A stretch of DNA of 14,473 bases from Collinsella sp. Lineage in GTDB: Bacteria > Actinomycetota > Coriobacteriia > Coriobacteriales > Coriobacteriaceae. The first letter of the stretch is position 1. The number at the start of each line of letters is the position of its first letter. The DNA lies in assembly GCA_022745215.1 (NCBI GenBank), contig JAIIWC010000051.1, positions 1-14,473 of the forward strand, written 5' to 3'. Below are positions 1 to 7,712 of the stretch, in pieces. The notes beneath the pieces were generated by a model, which did not search any database, had not been told where the DNA came from, and worked only from the letters and a program-made list of their open reading frames with translations. A program made the position numbers and the translations under genes.

Positions 1-29
1 AGGAAGCCGCGCTTCATCTGTGCCTCCAT
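1..29 (-). CDS. Partial 5' end of a gene, probably a PadR-family transcriptional regulator
   Basis: Seen: read on the minus strand, an ATG at 29-27 opens a frame that runs off the left edge and begins MEAQMKRGF followed by a Leu codon. A near-perfect Shine-Dalgarno AGGAGGTG lies at 42-35, with the AGGAGG core seven bases before the ATG, which is what makes this a credible start rather than noise. Known: PadR-like regulators very often begin with a short Met-x-Ala-Gln-x-Lys-(Lys/Arg)-Gly-hydrophobic stretch leading into the first helix of the winged helix. Inference: this is the first turn of such a regulator, which would sense a compound and repress a neighbouring transporter or itself. Only nine full codons are visible, so the family call is tentative although a gene start here is likely. 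Confidence 0.5.
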
Positions 30-50
30 CCGCACACCTCCTCTCGTCAT

Positions 51-80
51 ATACTATGCTATACACACTATACGATGCAA
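51..80 (-). promoter_or_regulatory. Likely promoter of the leftmost minus-strand gene, with CTATRC repeats
   Basis: On the minus strand a TTGCAT -35 (80-75) and a TAGTAT -10 (56-51) are separated by 18 bases, just upstream of the strong Shine-Dalgarno at 42-35. The same stretch, read on the plus strand, holds three close copies of CTATRC starting at 54, 59 and 68, in an AT-rich island within GC-rich sequence. Such repeats between -35 and -10 could be an operator for autoregulation. The hexamers match consensus at four of six positions each, so this is a moderate call. Confidence 0.4.
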
Positions 81-161
81 GGTATTAGACGTCAACTCTC
101 ATCGCGAAGATTCTCCGGCCCCTGCGCGCTGCGAACGTGATGTCGCGGGGCGGTTGGCATT

Positions 162-542
162 ATGCATGAAACGTCAAGTAACGCTCTTTTGATCCACTTC
201 CGCTCGGCCCCATATGCCTTGTACGACGCCCTCTTCGACCTCGGGTTCAAGAGGGCCGCTAGGCTGGACGTGCCGGACGGTAAGGTGCTGGACGCCATGG
301 TGGACTTCTCCGATGCCATGCGGGTCATGGGTCTTCGCCGATGGAGGCCCACGCACGCGACAGGGCTCGCCCGTCACCGCTGGTCGCCGGACGGTCCCCA
401 CGCCCCGCTCGCCAACGCGCAGGCGACAGCAGCAGTCCAGCGCTGGCTGGAGACGACGGAATGCCTAGAAGATGCGTTTCCCATCGCTGCGGCAGAGCTT
501 TTTGCAGGGGTGGCATTTTTTCCGAATGTCGAGGTCAGCTAG
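162..542 (+). CDS. Hypothetical protein, 126 aa, not recognised
   Basis: I do not recognise a family. The ATG at 162 is the only ATG available after an in-frame stop at 138-140, and no good Shine-Dalgarno precedes it (only a GGGG run at 147-150). The codons are GC-rich at the third position over most of the length, as in the genuine genes here, and the product is a plausible small soluble protein with no signal peptide or membrane segment. It contains a Trp/Arg/Pro-rich middle (residues about 55-80) and a hydrophobic end. It ends 143 bases before the LuxR-type regulator, on the same strand, and overlaps an upstream extension of that regulator's frame that looks like shadow coding. It could be a genuine small gene or a decayed remnant. 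Confidence 0.45.
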   Translation: MHETSSNALLIHFRSAPYALYDALFDLGFKRAARLDVPDGKVLDAMVDFSDAMRVMGLRRWRPTHATGLARHRWSPDGPHAPLANAQATAAVQRWLETTECLEDAFPIAAAELFAGVAFFPNVEVS

Positions 543-573
543 GCTTCGGTAGCCACCTTGGGAGCATCGCCAA

Positions 574-603
574 TAGACTCTTCCTTTATACGTTCGGCAT
601 AAT
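574..603 (+). promoter_or_regulatory. Possible promoter of the LuxR-type regulator
   Basis: TAGACT (574-579) and CATAAT (598-603) are spaced by 18 bases in the gap before the regulator; the -10 matches consensus at five of six positions and the -35 at four. Downstream, GCAACA (635-640) and TGTTGC (660-665) form an inverted repeat that could be an operator in the leader. Weak call based on hexamers only. Confidence 0.3.
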
Positions 604-685
604 CGTAGGCGATACCCACAAATTCCAGTCCCGAGCAACAGGAGTACAATTGCTGCTATTGTTGCCAGCTGTTGGGAGATGGAAG

Positions 686-1690
686 ATGGACTGCGATGGC
701 TACCCATGCGTTCCCATGCCGTTGATGTGCACTGCCTTTGCGCCGGGGCAGATTGACGCTGCGGTTGCAGGCATTTCCGACCCCGATTCACGCACCATCG
801 CCACGGCAGAAGCGCTGTACTTTCGCGGACAGGCCACCCTCGCTGCCAAGACGGCGCGCCCCTATCTTGACGCCAACGATCCCGCGCTGCGCTATTCCGC
901 ATGCTTTATCTGCGGATATGTCAGTCTGTCGCTCAACCGTATCGCCGATGCCCGTCGGTGCCTTGCGGGCATCCTCGATACGCCAACTGACGAGGAATCG
1001 CCCGCCGTCCACGCCACGCATATCCTGTTCGCCTCGGCCGCGAGCGTCCTGCTGCACTTGCCTTCCCCGTATTCCGCCGAAGAGTTTTATCCGCTTGCGG
1101 CGCATCTCCCCGAAGGCCTGCGCCTGTTCGCCAGCTACGTGATGGCGCATGCCCTGTACCTGCGCGGCGAATATGGCCGCAGTCTGGGCATGGCGGAAAA
1201 CGCCCTGATCATGAAACAGGGAAGCTATCCCATCTCGGAACTGTTCCTGCACCTGGCAGCTTCCATGGCCTGCATGAGTCTCAAAGACGTCGACGCCGCA
1301 AGGACGCACTTCGAAGCTGCTTGGAACATTGCGCGTCCCGACGGCCTTATCGAGCTCATCGGCGAGCACCACGGCCTTTTACAGGGGCTCATCGAGGCGT
1401 GCCTAAAAACGCAATACCCCGACGATTTCGCTCGCATCATCGAGATCACGTATCGATTCAGCTACGGTTGGCGGCGCATCCACAACCCCGATTCGGGCGA
1501 GGACGTGGCAGACGATCTAACGACCACGGAGTTCACCATGGCCATGCTCGCCTGTCGTGGGTGGACCAACGCCGAAATCGCACGCCATATGGGAGTATCG
1601 CCGGGTACCGTTAAAAATCGGCTGTCCAACGTATACGCAAAGCTTGGCATCGGCACACGCGCCGAGCTGGTTACCCACATGTTGCGCTAG
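686..1690 (+). CDS. LuxR-family transcriptional regulator with helical repeat N-terminus
   Basis: A 334-residue soluble DNA-binding regulator. The C-terminal part (about residues 277-334) is a LuxR/NarL-type helix-turn-helix: it has the LTTTE start, the TNAEIA turn, a VSPGTVKNRLS recognition helix and the YAKLGI ending that closes the four-helix fold. The preceding part (about 30-260) is Ala/Leu-rich and helical, in the style of TPR-like sensor regions of MalT-type regulators, with no transmembrane segment and no response-regulator receiver domain. The start was placed at the ATG at 686 because GGGAGA lies about six bases upstream; the open frame continues upstream to an ATG at 341, but that extension is Arg/Pro-rich shadow-like sequence overlapping another ORF. 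A second candidate ATG is at 716. The signal it senses is unknown. The next gene, same strand, encodes a large surface protein and is the most obvious target. Confidence 0.85.
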   Translation: MDCDGYPCVPMPLMCTAFAPGQIDAAVAGISDPDSRTIATAEALYFRGQATLAAKTARPYLDANDPALRYSACFICGYVSLSLNRIADARRCLAGILDTPTDEESPAVHATHILFASAASVLLHLPSPYSAEEFYPLAAHLPEGLRLFASYVMAHALYLRGEYGRSLGMAENALIMKQGSYPISELFLHLAASMACMSLKDVDAARTHFEAAWNIARPDGLIELIGEHHGLLQGLIEACLKTQYPDDFARIIEITYRFSYGWRRIHNPDSGEDVADDLTTTEFTMAMLACRGWTNAEIARHMGVSPGTVKNRLSNVYAKLGIGTRAELVTHMLR

Positions 1691-1711
1691 CGGTCAGACT
1701 TCCCGGCGTAT

Positions 1712-1740
1712 CGAAAGCGCTCCGGGGCCTGGCGCTTTCG
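1712..1740 (+). terminator. Hairpin after the LuxR-type gene, possible terminator
   Basis: A perfect 9-bp stem CGAAAGCGC (1712-1720) / GCGCTTTCG (1732-1740) with an 11-base loop begins 21 bases after the regulator's stop. No U-tract follows directly; a TTTT occurs only at 1758-1761. It may be a weak terminator or attenuator between the regulator and the surface-protein gene. Confidence 0.4.
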
Positions 1741-1747
1741 CGCGCTC

Positions 1748-1810
1748 AAATTGGACATTTTGACCCTTGAACGGCACTACCGCCACGGGGCACCTTCTCG
1801 CAAAATTGGA
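1748..1810 (+). promoter_or_regulatory. Direct repeat AAATTGGA upstream of the surface-protein gene
   Basis: AAATTGGA occurs at 1748-1755 and again at 1803-1810 (55 bases apart), each followed by an AT-rich run (CATTTT and TTATTT). Both lie in the leader of the surface-protein gene, just downstream of the gene for a LuxR-type regulator, so they are candidate binding sites for it. I could not find a convincing -35/-10 pair here. Confidence 0.3.
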
Positions 1811-1846
1811 TTATTTCCACCGATACCTGCGGGATGGGAGCCCAAA

Positions 1847-4800
1847 ATGCTTGATCGCCGTTCGTTACTTATCGCCGGAGCATCCTCGCTAGCAGGCATC
1901 ATGCTGCCTCGCGTGCCGGGCAGCGCAAACGCCTTCATATTGCCGTTCGCGCCCACCGAAGCCTATGCCGACGAAAAAGACCCCTTCAGGGTGCTCGTTC
2001 TCTCGCGCACCATGTTTGGCGTGGTCGTGGTCGACGTCGCCAACAAGAATACGCCTATCGCAGGTGCCAAGGTCACGCTCACGTCGCGCTACGCCGCAGG
2101 CAAGCAGCTCGCCGCCACGACCGATGAAGAAGGCACGGCCATCTTTGAGGTCGCCCCTCTTTCGGAAGGTTACGTAGACGAGGCAACGCTCCTCGACGCA
2201 TGCGACTTTAACGGCGGCATCTCCATTAGCATGGCGGGCTACCGCGATGTCGAGATTCCCCTTGCGCGTATCCAGGGCGGCACCGCCATAACCGCGCCCA
2301 CGCGTCCGCTTTCCGACGGCGAGCCGTACTTCCGCCAGCTCACGTTCGACGAATGGGACATCCAGTACGCTGAAGCCACGTTCATGGCATTGCCGAAGGA
2401 CGACACGGCAAACGAGCAGCCCGATACGCACGCATTTACCGTGCAGGCACATCTGCCACAGGGCGGACAGGCAACGCTGCGCATCAACAAAGTGACGCCT
2501 GCCGCAGGCAGCTCACCCGAAACCGTCACGCAGATCGGCCAGATCAAGGCCAGCGCATCGGGCGCGGATAATCTGGCGACGTTCACACTCGAAGACAAGT
2601 TCCTCGATGCAGCGTCGGGCCTTCTGGAAGAAGGATGCAAGTTGCGCTTTGTCCTCGACTACCAGGGCAAGACCTACACACTCTCCTCCCCCATGGCCGT
2701 TGTCACTGCGCCGGCCGCAAAGGCAGAATCGGGCTCGACCACTATCGTCCCCACTACCATGGACCAAGAGATCACTCCGTTTGATTTCCCCGCGGCGTTT
2801 CCCGGCATCGGCGGCAATAAGTTCACGTGCTGGATGCCCACATTTCCGATCCTCTTCGATTTCTCGTTTGCCGGGTACGTGCTGTTTGGCGGAGGATACA
2901 AACCAGCCAGCTATATGAACGATTCGGGCAATCCGGATCCGGAGTACTGGAAGAAGTCACCGCGTGAGTCGGGCGCCAAGCAGGCAAACCGCTACCTCGA
3001 CGAAATGGAGGGGAAGTGGAATCAGTACAAGAGTATGAGTGCCGGTTCGGGCACCGATCCAAGAAACACCAAGCTCCTTCGCCACCATTGCACGCCGCTG
3101 TTCACGATGGATATCGCCACACAGCTGTACGGCTCGCTCGCCTACGATTGGGTGGGCAAAACCTGGGGTAACAACAACGACCCCGCATACGGCAATATTA
3201 AGGCCCTCTTCCAGGTAAGAACCGACCTCAATTGGACCGAGCAGTTTACCCTAGGACCGGTGCCATTTTTCCTAAACGTCAACCCTTGGGTGCTGGCAAA
3301 ACTGGCGCTCGCTGTGGGTGCCCACACGCACGGCAGCGGCGCGGCGTTTTTTAAAAACATTTCGCTCGACTATTCAAACACGTCGGGCTCGTTCACCATC
3401 CAGATCGGGCTTGCCGTCACCTTTGGCGCCGGCGTTGCAGGCGTCGCTTCGTCTGCCGTGCGCGGCGCCGCATCCCTCACGCTGTTCATTGGGTACGAGA
3501 AGGCAGATGGACACCAGCTTCCGCGACTGCGCGTGGGTGCGGACGTCGATGTCGATGTGATACTCCAGTTCGTAATGTTCAAGTGGACCACCAAGGCTTG
3601 GTCGGGGTCGTGGCCCACACTCATCGATTCGTGGAATATGTCGGTGAACAATGGCGACCAGTATGTGCTCCAGCGCTCTGAGCTCGCATTGGGTGGAGAT
3701 ACGCCCTACACGCTGGATGCCCGCTTCGGCACGCCCGGCAACATCGAGGCGGGCGGCGTGCCGCAATTTATCGCATCGGCCACCATCGTCACCAACGCCG
3801 AGCTGCTCGCACGCGCCGAGGTTAAGGCCACTGCCGCAAACGTCGCGCCTACCGTACGCGATTGGGACCGGGCAGTCACGCGCATTGAGCTCGAGGCGGA
3901 TGCAGAAAGCGACGACACGGGACAGATCGAGCATTTCGTCCATGCACTGATAGAGGACGACGACAACGCCGCGCCGATGTATAAGTACGCCTATATCGGG
4001 CAGCCGACGAACGCCGTTGCGGACCCCAACGCCAATTCTACCGGCGTGTCGGAGGACGAGCGTGGCGGCATCAAACCCTCGAGCGACAACGTGCTGTTTT
4101 CCGGCGTGCTCAGCGAAGCCCACATGAGGCTAACGATGATCGCCGGCGTGGAGTGCCTATTCCGTATCGCCTCGGTGCGCTACGGCGACAATGGTCGCTC
4201 GCGCCTGGTGGTGCACACAAAGGCAAACGGCACGTGGTCCGCTCCCACGCCCGTGGACTTTCCCCTTGGGTTTGGCGAGAACGACGTGGAGCGCGACGGC
4301 ATATACGATTACGACTTCGACGTAGTGGAATATACGGACGGAAGAGGAAACCAAGACGCCTACGTGTTGCTGGTCTCGGGCGAGCGCCGCGACGGCGACA
4401 ACACCCCTTTCGATGCGGCAAGCACATCCGGCATACTGTCCGTTGTGCGCCTGCGCATAAGCAACGACGGAGTTCATGTGGTGTCGCATACGTCATGGCG
4501 CAGCATCTCGCACGGCCGCCTGCAAGAGGATGGCTACCATTGCCTGCAGTGCCCGCGTATCACGGTGGGCAAGACGCTGGTCGACGGGCGCCTGTCGGGT
4601 GCCTACCTCCACCGCCGCGGAGCCACCGCAGAGAAGGCGCTCGGCAGCGAGGCTGAGGTTGCGCTGGAGTGCTTTACCCTGTGGTCGGACGTTTCGGGCG
4701 ACAGCCTGACGTTCCGCCAAGTTCTCCGCTTTCCGCAAGCACCGTCGAGTATCGAGCTGGGCGAACCCGAGAATATCAACGGCAAAATGGTGGTGCCCGT

Positions 4801-6214
4801 TGCGTACGAGACCGCAGACGGTTGCGGCTGCGCATCGTACGCCGTGATCGGCCAGTCCATTGCGGGCTGGGGCGTTATGCCACCAGACGCCACGGTACCC
4901 CATGCGGTGCCGTGGCCACAACATTCGGGCTTTTTGGCCACCGTCAACGAGCAGCTGCAGCATATTACTTGGACGCGAGGCGCATCGGCATTTGCAACGC
5001 AGCCCGTGGGTGCCGCAGGCTGTGGCCCGGCATCGTTTAGCGTAAGCAACAACGGCAGGTGTGTGCTCTATGTAGAGAACACCGATGGCAAGGTGGGACA
5101 AACCTACGACGAAGAAGGCAACCCGGTAGCAGTGATGGGCAAGCACTTCCGCATCTTCGCCAGCACCTTGGCAGGCGATCTGTTCACGGAGCCGTTCGTG
5201 ATGTGCGAGCTGGACCATCCCATCGATCAGATAGCGACATTTTTGACGTCGGGAGGCATGCTCTCCGCGCTCGCCACGCACATTGTGAGCGCGGAGAAGA
5301 GCGAGGCAGAGCTGCACGGCATCGAAGTGCCTCTGGTGGCGTGTGCCACTCCGACGGGCGCGGTCGCTACCTCAGGCGCGGTGGTGCCCGGAGCAGCAGG
5401 CGAATCCTTCATGGTCACGGTGCGAAACGACGGCAACACTTTGCTGACCGCCGGCACAATCGATCTGTACCGAGAGGGCTCCAGCCAGCCGTTCTCCAGC
5501 GCATCCATCGGATTCGGAGCGAACGCACGCATGGCTTCGATCTACGATCCAGAGCTTGCCGAAGATGCTTCGGCCAACGATATGGCACACGTGAAATACG
5601 CGCTCGAGACGCTGGGCGCATGTTTTGCAACGCACCCACTGGTAGCCGACAACGGCAACGCCGTGCTGGCACCGGGTTGCACGGCACAGTTCCGCATGAG
5701 CTTCGCCATCCCCGAGAGTTGGAGCGACGAAGTGGGCAAACGCGTAACGCTGTATGCGAAGGCGCGTGACCTGGTGGCGCTCGATCCCGTAACGCTCGAG
5801 GAAATCCGACCCGGCGCAAACTCGGCACTGGGTGCCGTACTGCACGAGCTTCACGTGTCCGATGCAGCATGCGAACGCTCGGAAGTGCAGGTCGGCGTAT
5901 GCGACAGCGCGGATACGACAGGACTTCACGACGCCCCGATGACGGCGGACGGCGATGGTAGCTCGAGTGGCGGCGGCACTGACGAGGGCGGTGGCTCCGG
6001 AGGAAGCAGCTCCGGCAGTGGCAAGGACCACGGCAATAACAAGCGCTCCGGAAAAGCGGGCGCGCTTGCGGGCACGGGCGACAGCAACGTCCCCCTAACC
6101 GCAGCCGCAGCAGCACTCGCCGCAGCTGGTGCCGGCCTCGTCGCCTACAGCGCCCGTCGCACGGCGCTCGAAAAAGACACCGCCGATGAGGTCAATTCGG
6201 ATAAGCCTCGCTAG
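1847..6214 (+). CDS. Large exported surface protein with Tat-like signal peptide and LAGTG sorting signal
   Basis: A 1,455-residue cell-wall protein. The start is the ATG at 1847, preceded by GGGAG at 1836-1840; the open frame extends to a TTG at 1751 but without a signal or ribosome site. Residues 3-11 (DRRSLLIAG) resemble a twin-arginine motif followed by a hydrophobic run, with possible cleavage after A29 (ANA) or A41 (AYA). Residues about 44-150 look like an Ig-like or carboxypeptidase-regulatory-type beta domain, about 194-292 a second beta domain, and about 300-600 an aromatic-rich module I do not recognise. Residues about 690-1160 have short repeated beta strands that suggest a propeller-like fold, and about 1177-1338 contain a CARDB-like stretch (VTVRNDGNTLL). 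A Ser/Gly-rich stalk (about 1364-1404) leads to LAGTG at 1407-1411, a hydrophobic helix and a short charged tail. LAxTG is the class E sortase signal of high-GC Gram-positives. The ligand or enzymatic role is unknown; adhesion or glycan binding is an inference. Confidence 0.88.
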   Translation: MLDRRSLLIAGASSLAGIMLPRVPGSANAFILPFAPTEAYADEKDPFRVLVLSRTMFGVVVVDVANKNTPIAGAKVTLTSRYAAGKQLAATTDEEGTAIFEVAPLSEGYVDEATLLDACDFNGGISISMAGYRDVEIPLARIQGGTAITAPTRPLSDGEPYFRQLTFDEWDIQYAEATFMALPKDDTANEQPDTHAFTVQAHLPQGGQATLRINKVTPAAGSSPETVTQIGQIKASASGADNLATFTLEDKFLDAASGLLEEGCKLRFVLDYQGKTYTLSSPMAVVTAPAAKAESGSTTIVPTTMDQEITPFDFPAAFPGIGGNKFTCWMPTFPILFDFSFAGYVLFGGGYKPASYMNDSGNPDPEYWKKSPRESGAKQANRYLDEMEGKWNQYKSMSAGSGTDPRNTKLLRHHCTPLFTMDIATQLYGSLAYDWVGKTWGNNNDPAYGNIKALFQVRTDLNWTEQFTLGPVPFFLNVNPWVLAKLALAVGAHTHGSGAAFFKNISLDYSNTSGSFTIQIGLAVTFGAGVAGVASSAVRGAASLTLFIGYEKADGHQLPRLRVGADVDVDVILQFVMFKWTTKAWSGSWPTLIDSWNMSVNNGDQYVLQRSELALGGDTPYTLDARFGTPGNIEAGGVPQFIASATIVTNAELLARAEVKATAANVAPTVRDWDRAVTRIELEADAESDDTGQIEHFVHALIEDDDNAAPMYKYAYIGQPTNAVADPNANSTGVSEDERGGIKPSSDNVLFSGVLSEAHMRLTMIAGVECLFRIASVRYGDNGRSRLVVHTKANGTWSAPTPVDFPLGFGENDVERDGIYDYDFDVVEYTDGRGNQDAYVLLVSGERRDGDNTPFDAASTSGILSVVRLRISNDGVHVVSHTSWRSISHGRLQEDGYHCLQCPRITVGKTLVDGRLSGAYLHRRGATAEKALGSEAEVALECFTLWSDVSGDSLTFRQVLRFPQAPSSIELGEPENINGKMVVPVAYETADGCGCASYAVIGQSIAGWGVMPPDATVPHAVPWPQHSGFLATVNEQLQHITWTRGASAFATQPVGAAGCGPASFSVSNNGRCVLYVENTDGKVGQTYDEEGNPVAVMGKHFRIFASTLAGDLFTEPFVMCELDHPIDQIATFLTSGGMLSALATHIVSAEKSEAELHGIEVPLVACATPTGAVATSGAVVPGAAGESFMVTVRNDGNTLLTAGTIDLYREGSSQPFSSASIGFGANARMASIYDPELAEDASANDMAHVKYALETLGACFATHPLVADNGNAVLAPGCTAQFRMSFAIPESWSDEVGKRVTLYAKARDLVALDPVTLEEIRPGANSALGAVLHELHVSDAACERSEVQVGVCDSADTTGLHDAPMTADGDGSSSGGGTDEGGGSGGSSSGSGKDHGNNKRSGKAGALAGTGDSNVPLTAAAAALAAAGAGLVAYSARRTALEKDTADEVNSDKPR

Positions 6215-6322
6215 CTCCTAGTTACATGTCATTATGGAAATCATGTTCGTCATTGCGCGCACGATGCCCCCACTGCACCCGAAACCGCGCGAGGCACTGG
6301 CCCTGCTCATCGAGCACCAAAA

Positions 6323-6354
6323 AGGGCTGGCCCCGATAACTCGGAGCCAGCCCT
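6323..6354 (-). terminator. Rho-independent terminator of the lipoprotein gene
   Basis: A 9-bp stem (AGGGCTGGC at 6323-6331 with GCCAGCCCT at 6346-6354) continues, after one mismatch, into a 4-bp CCGA/TCGG stem capped by a TAAC loop. On the minus strand it runs directly into five T residues (complement of 6319-6323), giving a textbook terminator 28 bases after the lipoprotein stop. In the plus direction there is no T-tract, so it ends the surface-protein transcript less certainly. Confidence 0.85.
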
Positions 6355-6381
6355 GAGTCGCCTGACGTAAGAATCGCGGCG

Positions 6382-7398
6382 CTACTTGAGCTTTAGCGCC
6401 TCCATCATGGGCACAGCGGCATCCCAGTCGATCTTCCAGCCGATCGACACGCGGACGGTTTCACCCGTTGCGGGAGCCGTCGCAAACAGCGTATGACCGT
6501 TGTCGGGACCGGTAAAGCGCAGCCACGTTATGCCGTTGTACTCGACCTGGTCGGTTGTTGTCTCCTTGCCTTCGTAGACCTGCTCTAGGCTTGCAACCTC
6601 TTCCTCCGGCGAGCGCGGGAAGATGCTGATGTTCAGGCGTCCTCCAGTCTCGTCGTGGAAGAAGTTTGCCTTTTCGCGCTCTTCGTCGGACGAATCCAGC
6701 GTGTACCCATCGGCGGCCTCGATGCTGTACGATGCGCAGTCGATGCCCGTTAAATCTGCCTTCTCGCCAGAATCGGCCACGCCGCCGGCCGCCTTGAACT
6801 CCTTGGTCTCGCAGTCCGTGGTGTCAAAGTGCATGGCCTCATGATTCTTGGCGGGGGCGTAAGCGTCTACGAACTCGACAGTGATGGGCCCGTAGTACGC
6901 CGTCTTGGGCGCCCAGAAATACACGTACTCAACGGTCTCGCCCGGACCGATATCTGGCCTCTCGGAAAGGTCAATTCCCTTGTGCAGATCATCGGGAGCC
7001 TCGCTTGCAACGTAGTCGAGCACGGCCACCTTGCCGGAAGTAAACAACGGGTCGCCTGCCTCAAGATCGCCCTGGGCAGCATGCACGTTAAAGGAACTGA
7101 ACGTCCTGTTCTTTGTGTTGTTGTTGGTAATCTTGATGTGCAGGTAAAAGCCGTCCTGCTTCTTGGCATCACCGCGATAGAACGTACCGTGAGCCACCGA
7201 CTCATAGGTAATGCCTGCCACCTCGACCGTCTGCGACTCATAGGCCTTGGCCTTCTTGGACTTCTCCTGCACAGGTGCGCTCCCGCCCGAGCCACTCGGC
7301 GCATTACCGCCGCAGCCTGCCACCGTACACGCCAGCACGGCCGAAAGCGTCACGGTGGGAATTCCTAACAGCAGCTTCTTCGTCATGGGCTTCATCAT
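6382..7398 (-). CDS. Secreted lipoprotein with N-terminal Ig-like (DUF4352/DUF5067-type) domain
   Basis: A 338-residue lipoprotein. The start is the ATG at 7398, chosen because AAAGGAG precedes it by eight bases and it opens directly into a lipoprotein signal (lysines, then a hydrophobic stretch); the open frame reaches back to 7521 but that part is Arg/Gly-rich with no ribosome site. The lipobox is V26-A27-G28-C29, with Cys29 as the lipidated residue, followed by a Gly/Ser linker. Residues about 50-190 show the pattern of extracytoplasmic Ig-like domains of the DUF4352/DUF5067 sort: a strand with FYLHIKITNNN, a partner strand and an IGPGETVEYVYFW turn, common in clostridial and coriobacterial lipoproteins. 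The C-terminal part (about 215-338) looks like a separate alpha/beta module (NISIFPRSPEEEVASLEQVY) that I cannot name. Its partner or ligand is unknown. It is divergent from the topoisomerase pair and shares their upstream region. Confidence 0.85.
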   Translation of the reverse strand: MMKPMTKKLLLGIPTVTLSAVLACTVAGCGGNAPSGSGGSAPVQEKSKKAKAYESQTVEVAGITYESVAHGTFYRGDAKKQDGFYLHIKITNNNTKNRTFSSFNVHAAQGDLEAGDPLFTSGKVAVLDYVASEAPDDLHKGIDLSERPDIGPGETVEYVYFWAPKTAYYGPITVEFVDAYAPAKNHEAMHFDTTDCETKEFKAAGGVADSGEKADLTGIDCASYSIEAADGYTLDSSDEEREKANFFHDETGGRLNISIFPRSPEEEVASLEQVYEGKETTTDQVEYNGITWLRFTGPDNGHTLFATAPATGETVRVSIGWKIDWDAAVPMMEALKLK

Positions 7399-7542
7399 CC
7401 TCACCGCTCCTTTCGGCTTGTAGCTCATCCGTTGCCCGAGGCCTTCGCCGTCCCCGTGGCATCGGCTTCCACTATGAGCGTATGACGAAACACGGCGCGG
7501 GCGAAGTGACCCACGGCCCAAATAACGACCCGCCAGCGTTCC

Positions 7543-7586
7543 TTATGGGCCAAAGGGACTCGCACACGCACGCCCGTGGCCCATAA
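7543..7586. repeat. Inverted repeat of the TATGGGCC word
   Basis: TTATGGGCCA at 7543-7552 and its exact reverse complement TGGCCCATAA at 7577-7586 are separated by 24 bases. The same word recurs at 7695-7702 in the promoter spacer and, inverted, at 9783-9792 between the two topoisomerase genes. It reads like a protein-binding site rather than a terminator, since no T-tract follows on either strand. Confidence 0.6.
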
Positions 7587-7653
7587 AACGAGACGCTTGT
7601 CCCAATGTTCGATTCGGAACAACAATCCGCACGACACGTTTTACCCGTTAATC

Positions 7654-7667
7654 CGAACGATTGTTCG
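7654..7667. promoter_or_regulatory. LexA/SOS-type operator (CGAAC-N4-GTTCG)
   Basis: The 14 bases CGAACGATTGTTCG match all ten fixed positions of the CGAAC-N4-GTTCG box bound by LexA (DinR) in Bacillus and actinobacteria. The site is intergenic, 17 bases upstream of the predicted -35 of the topoisomerase pair and about 100 bases upstream of its start codon. A second, inside-out GTTC-N6-GAAC element lies 44 bases further upstream at 7607-7620. I noticed no other exact copy in the window. Binding by LexA is an inference. Confidence 0.6.
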
Positions 7668-7683
7668 ATGGATTTCGTGTTGG

Positions 7684-7712
7684 TTGGAATCGCCTATGGG
7701 CCGGGCTATGCT
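7684..7712 (+). promoter_or_regulatory. Likely sigma-70-type promoter of the topoisomerase pair
   Basis: TTGGAA (7684-7689) and TATGCT (7707-7712) are spaced by exactly 17 bases, each matching consensus at four of six positions, and point at the B-subunit gene 54 bases downstream. The spacer contains TATGGGCC at 7695-7702, so a protein bound there would sit between the -35 and -10 boxes and block or remodel the promoter. Confidence 0.5.

Noticed and set aside
341..685. N-terminal extension of the LuxR-type regulator to the ATG at 341
   Set aside because: The extension is Arg/Pro-rich, has no ribosome site, and overlaps another ORF with better codon bias; the ATG at 686 has a good GGGAGA site.
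4493..5317. A 274-codon minus-strand frame inside the surface-protein gene
   Set aside because: It is fully contained, antisense, with Cys/His/Arg-rich shadow composition and no start signal.
6234..6356. A 40-codon plus-strand ORF after the surface-protein gene
   Set aside because: It has no Shine-Dalgarno and runs straight through the terminator hairpin of the opposite gene.
7399..7521. Upstream extension of the lipoprotein frame to 7521
   Set aside because: It would put 41 Arg/Gly-rich residues before the lipoprotein signal peptide and lacks a ribosome site, whereas the ATG at 7398 has AAAGGAG.
7543..7586. The TTATGGGCCA inverted repeat as a transcription terminator
   Set aside because: The loop is 24 bases, no T-tract follows, and the word recurs as single copies elsewhere, which fits a protein site better.
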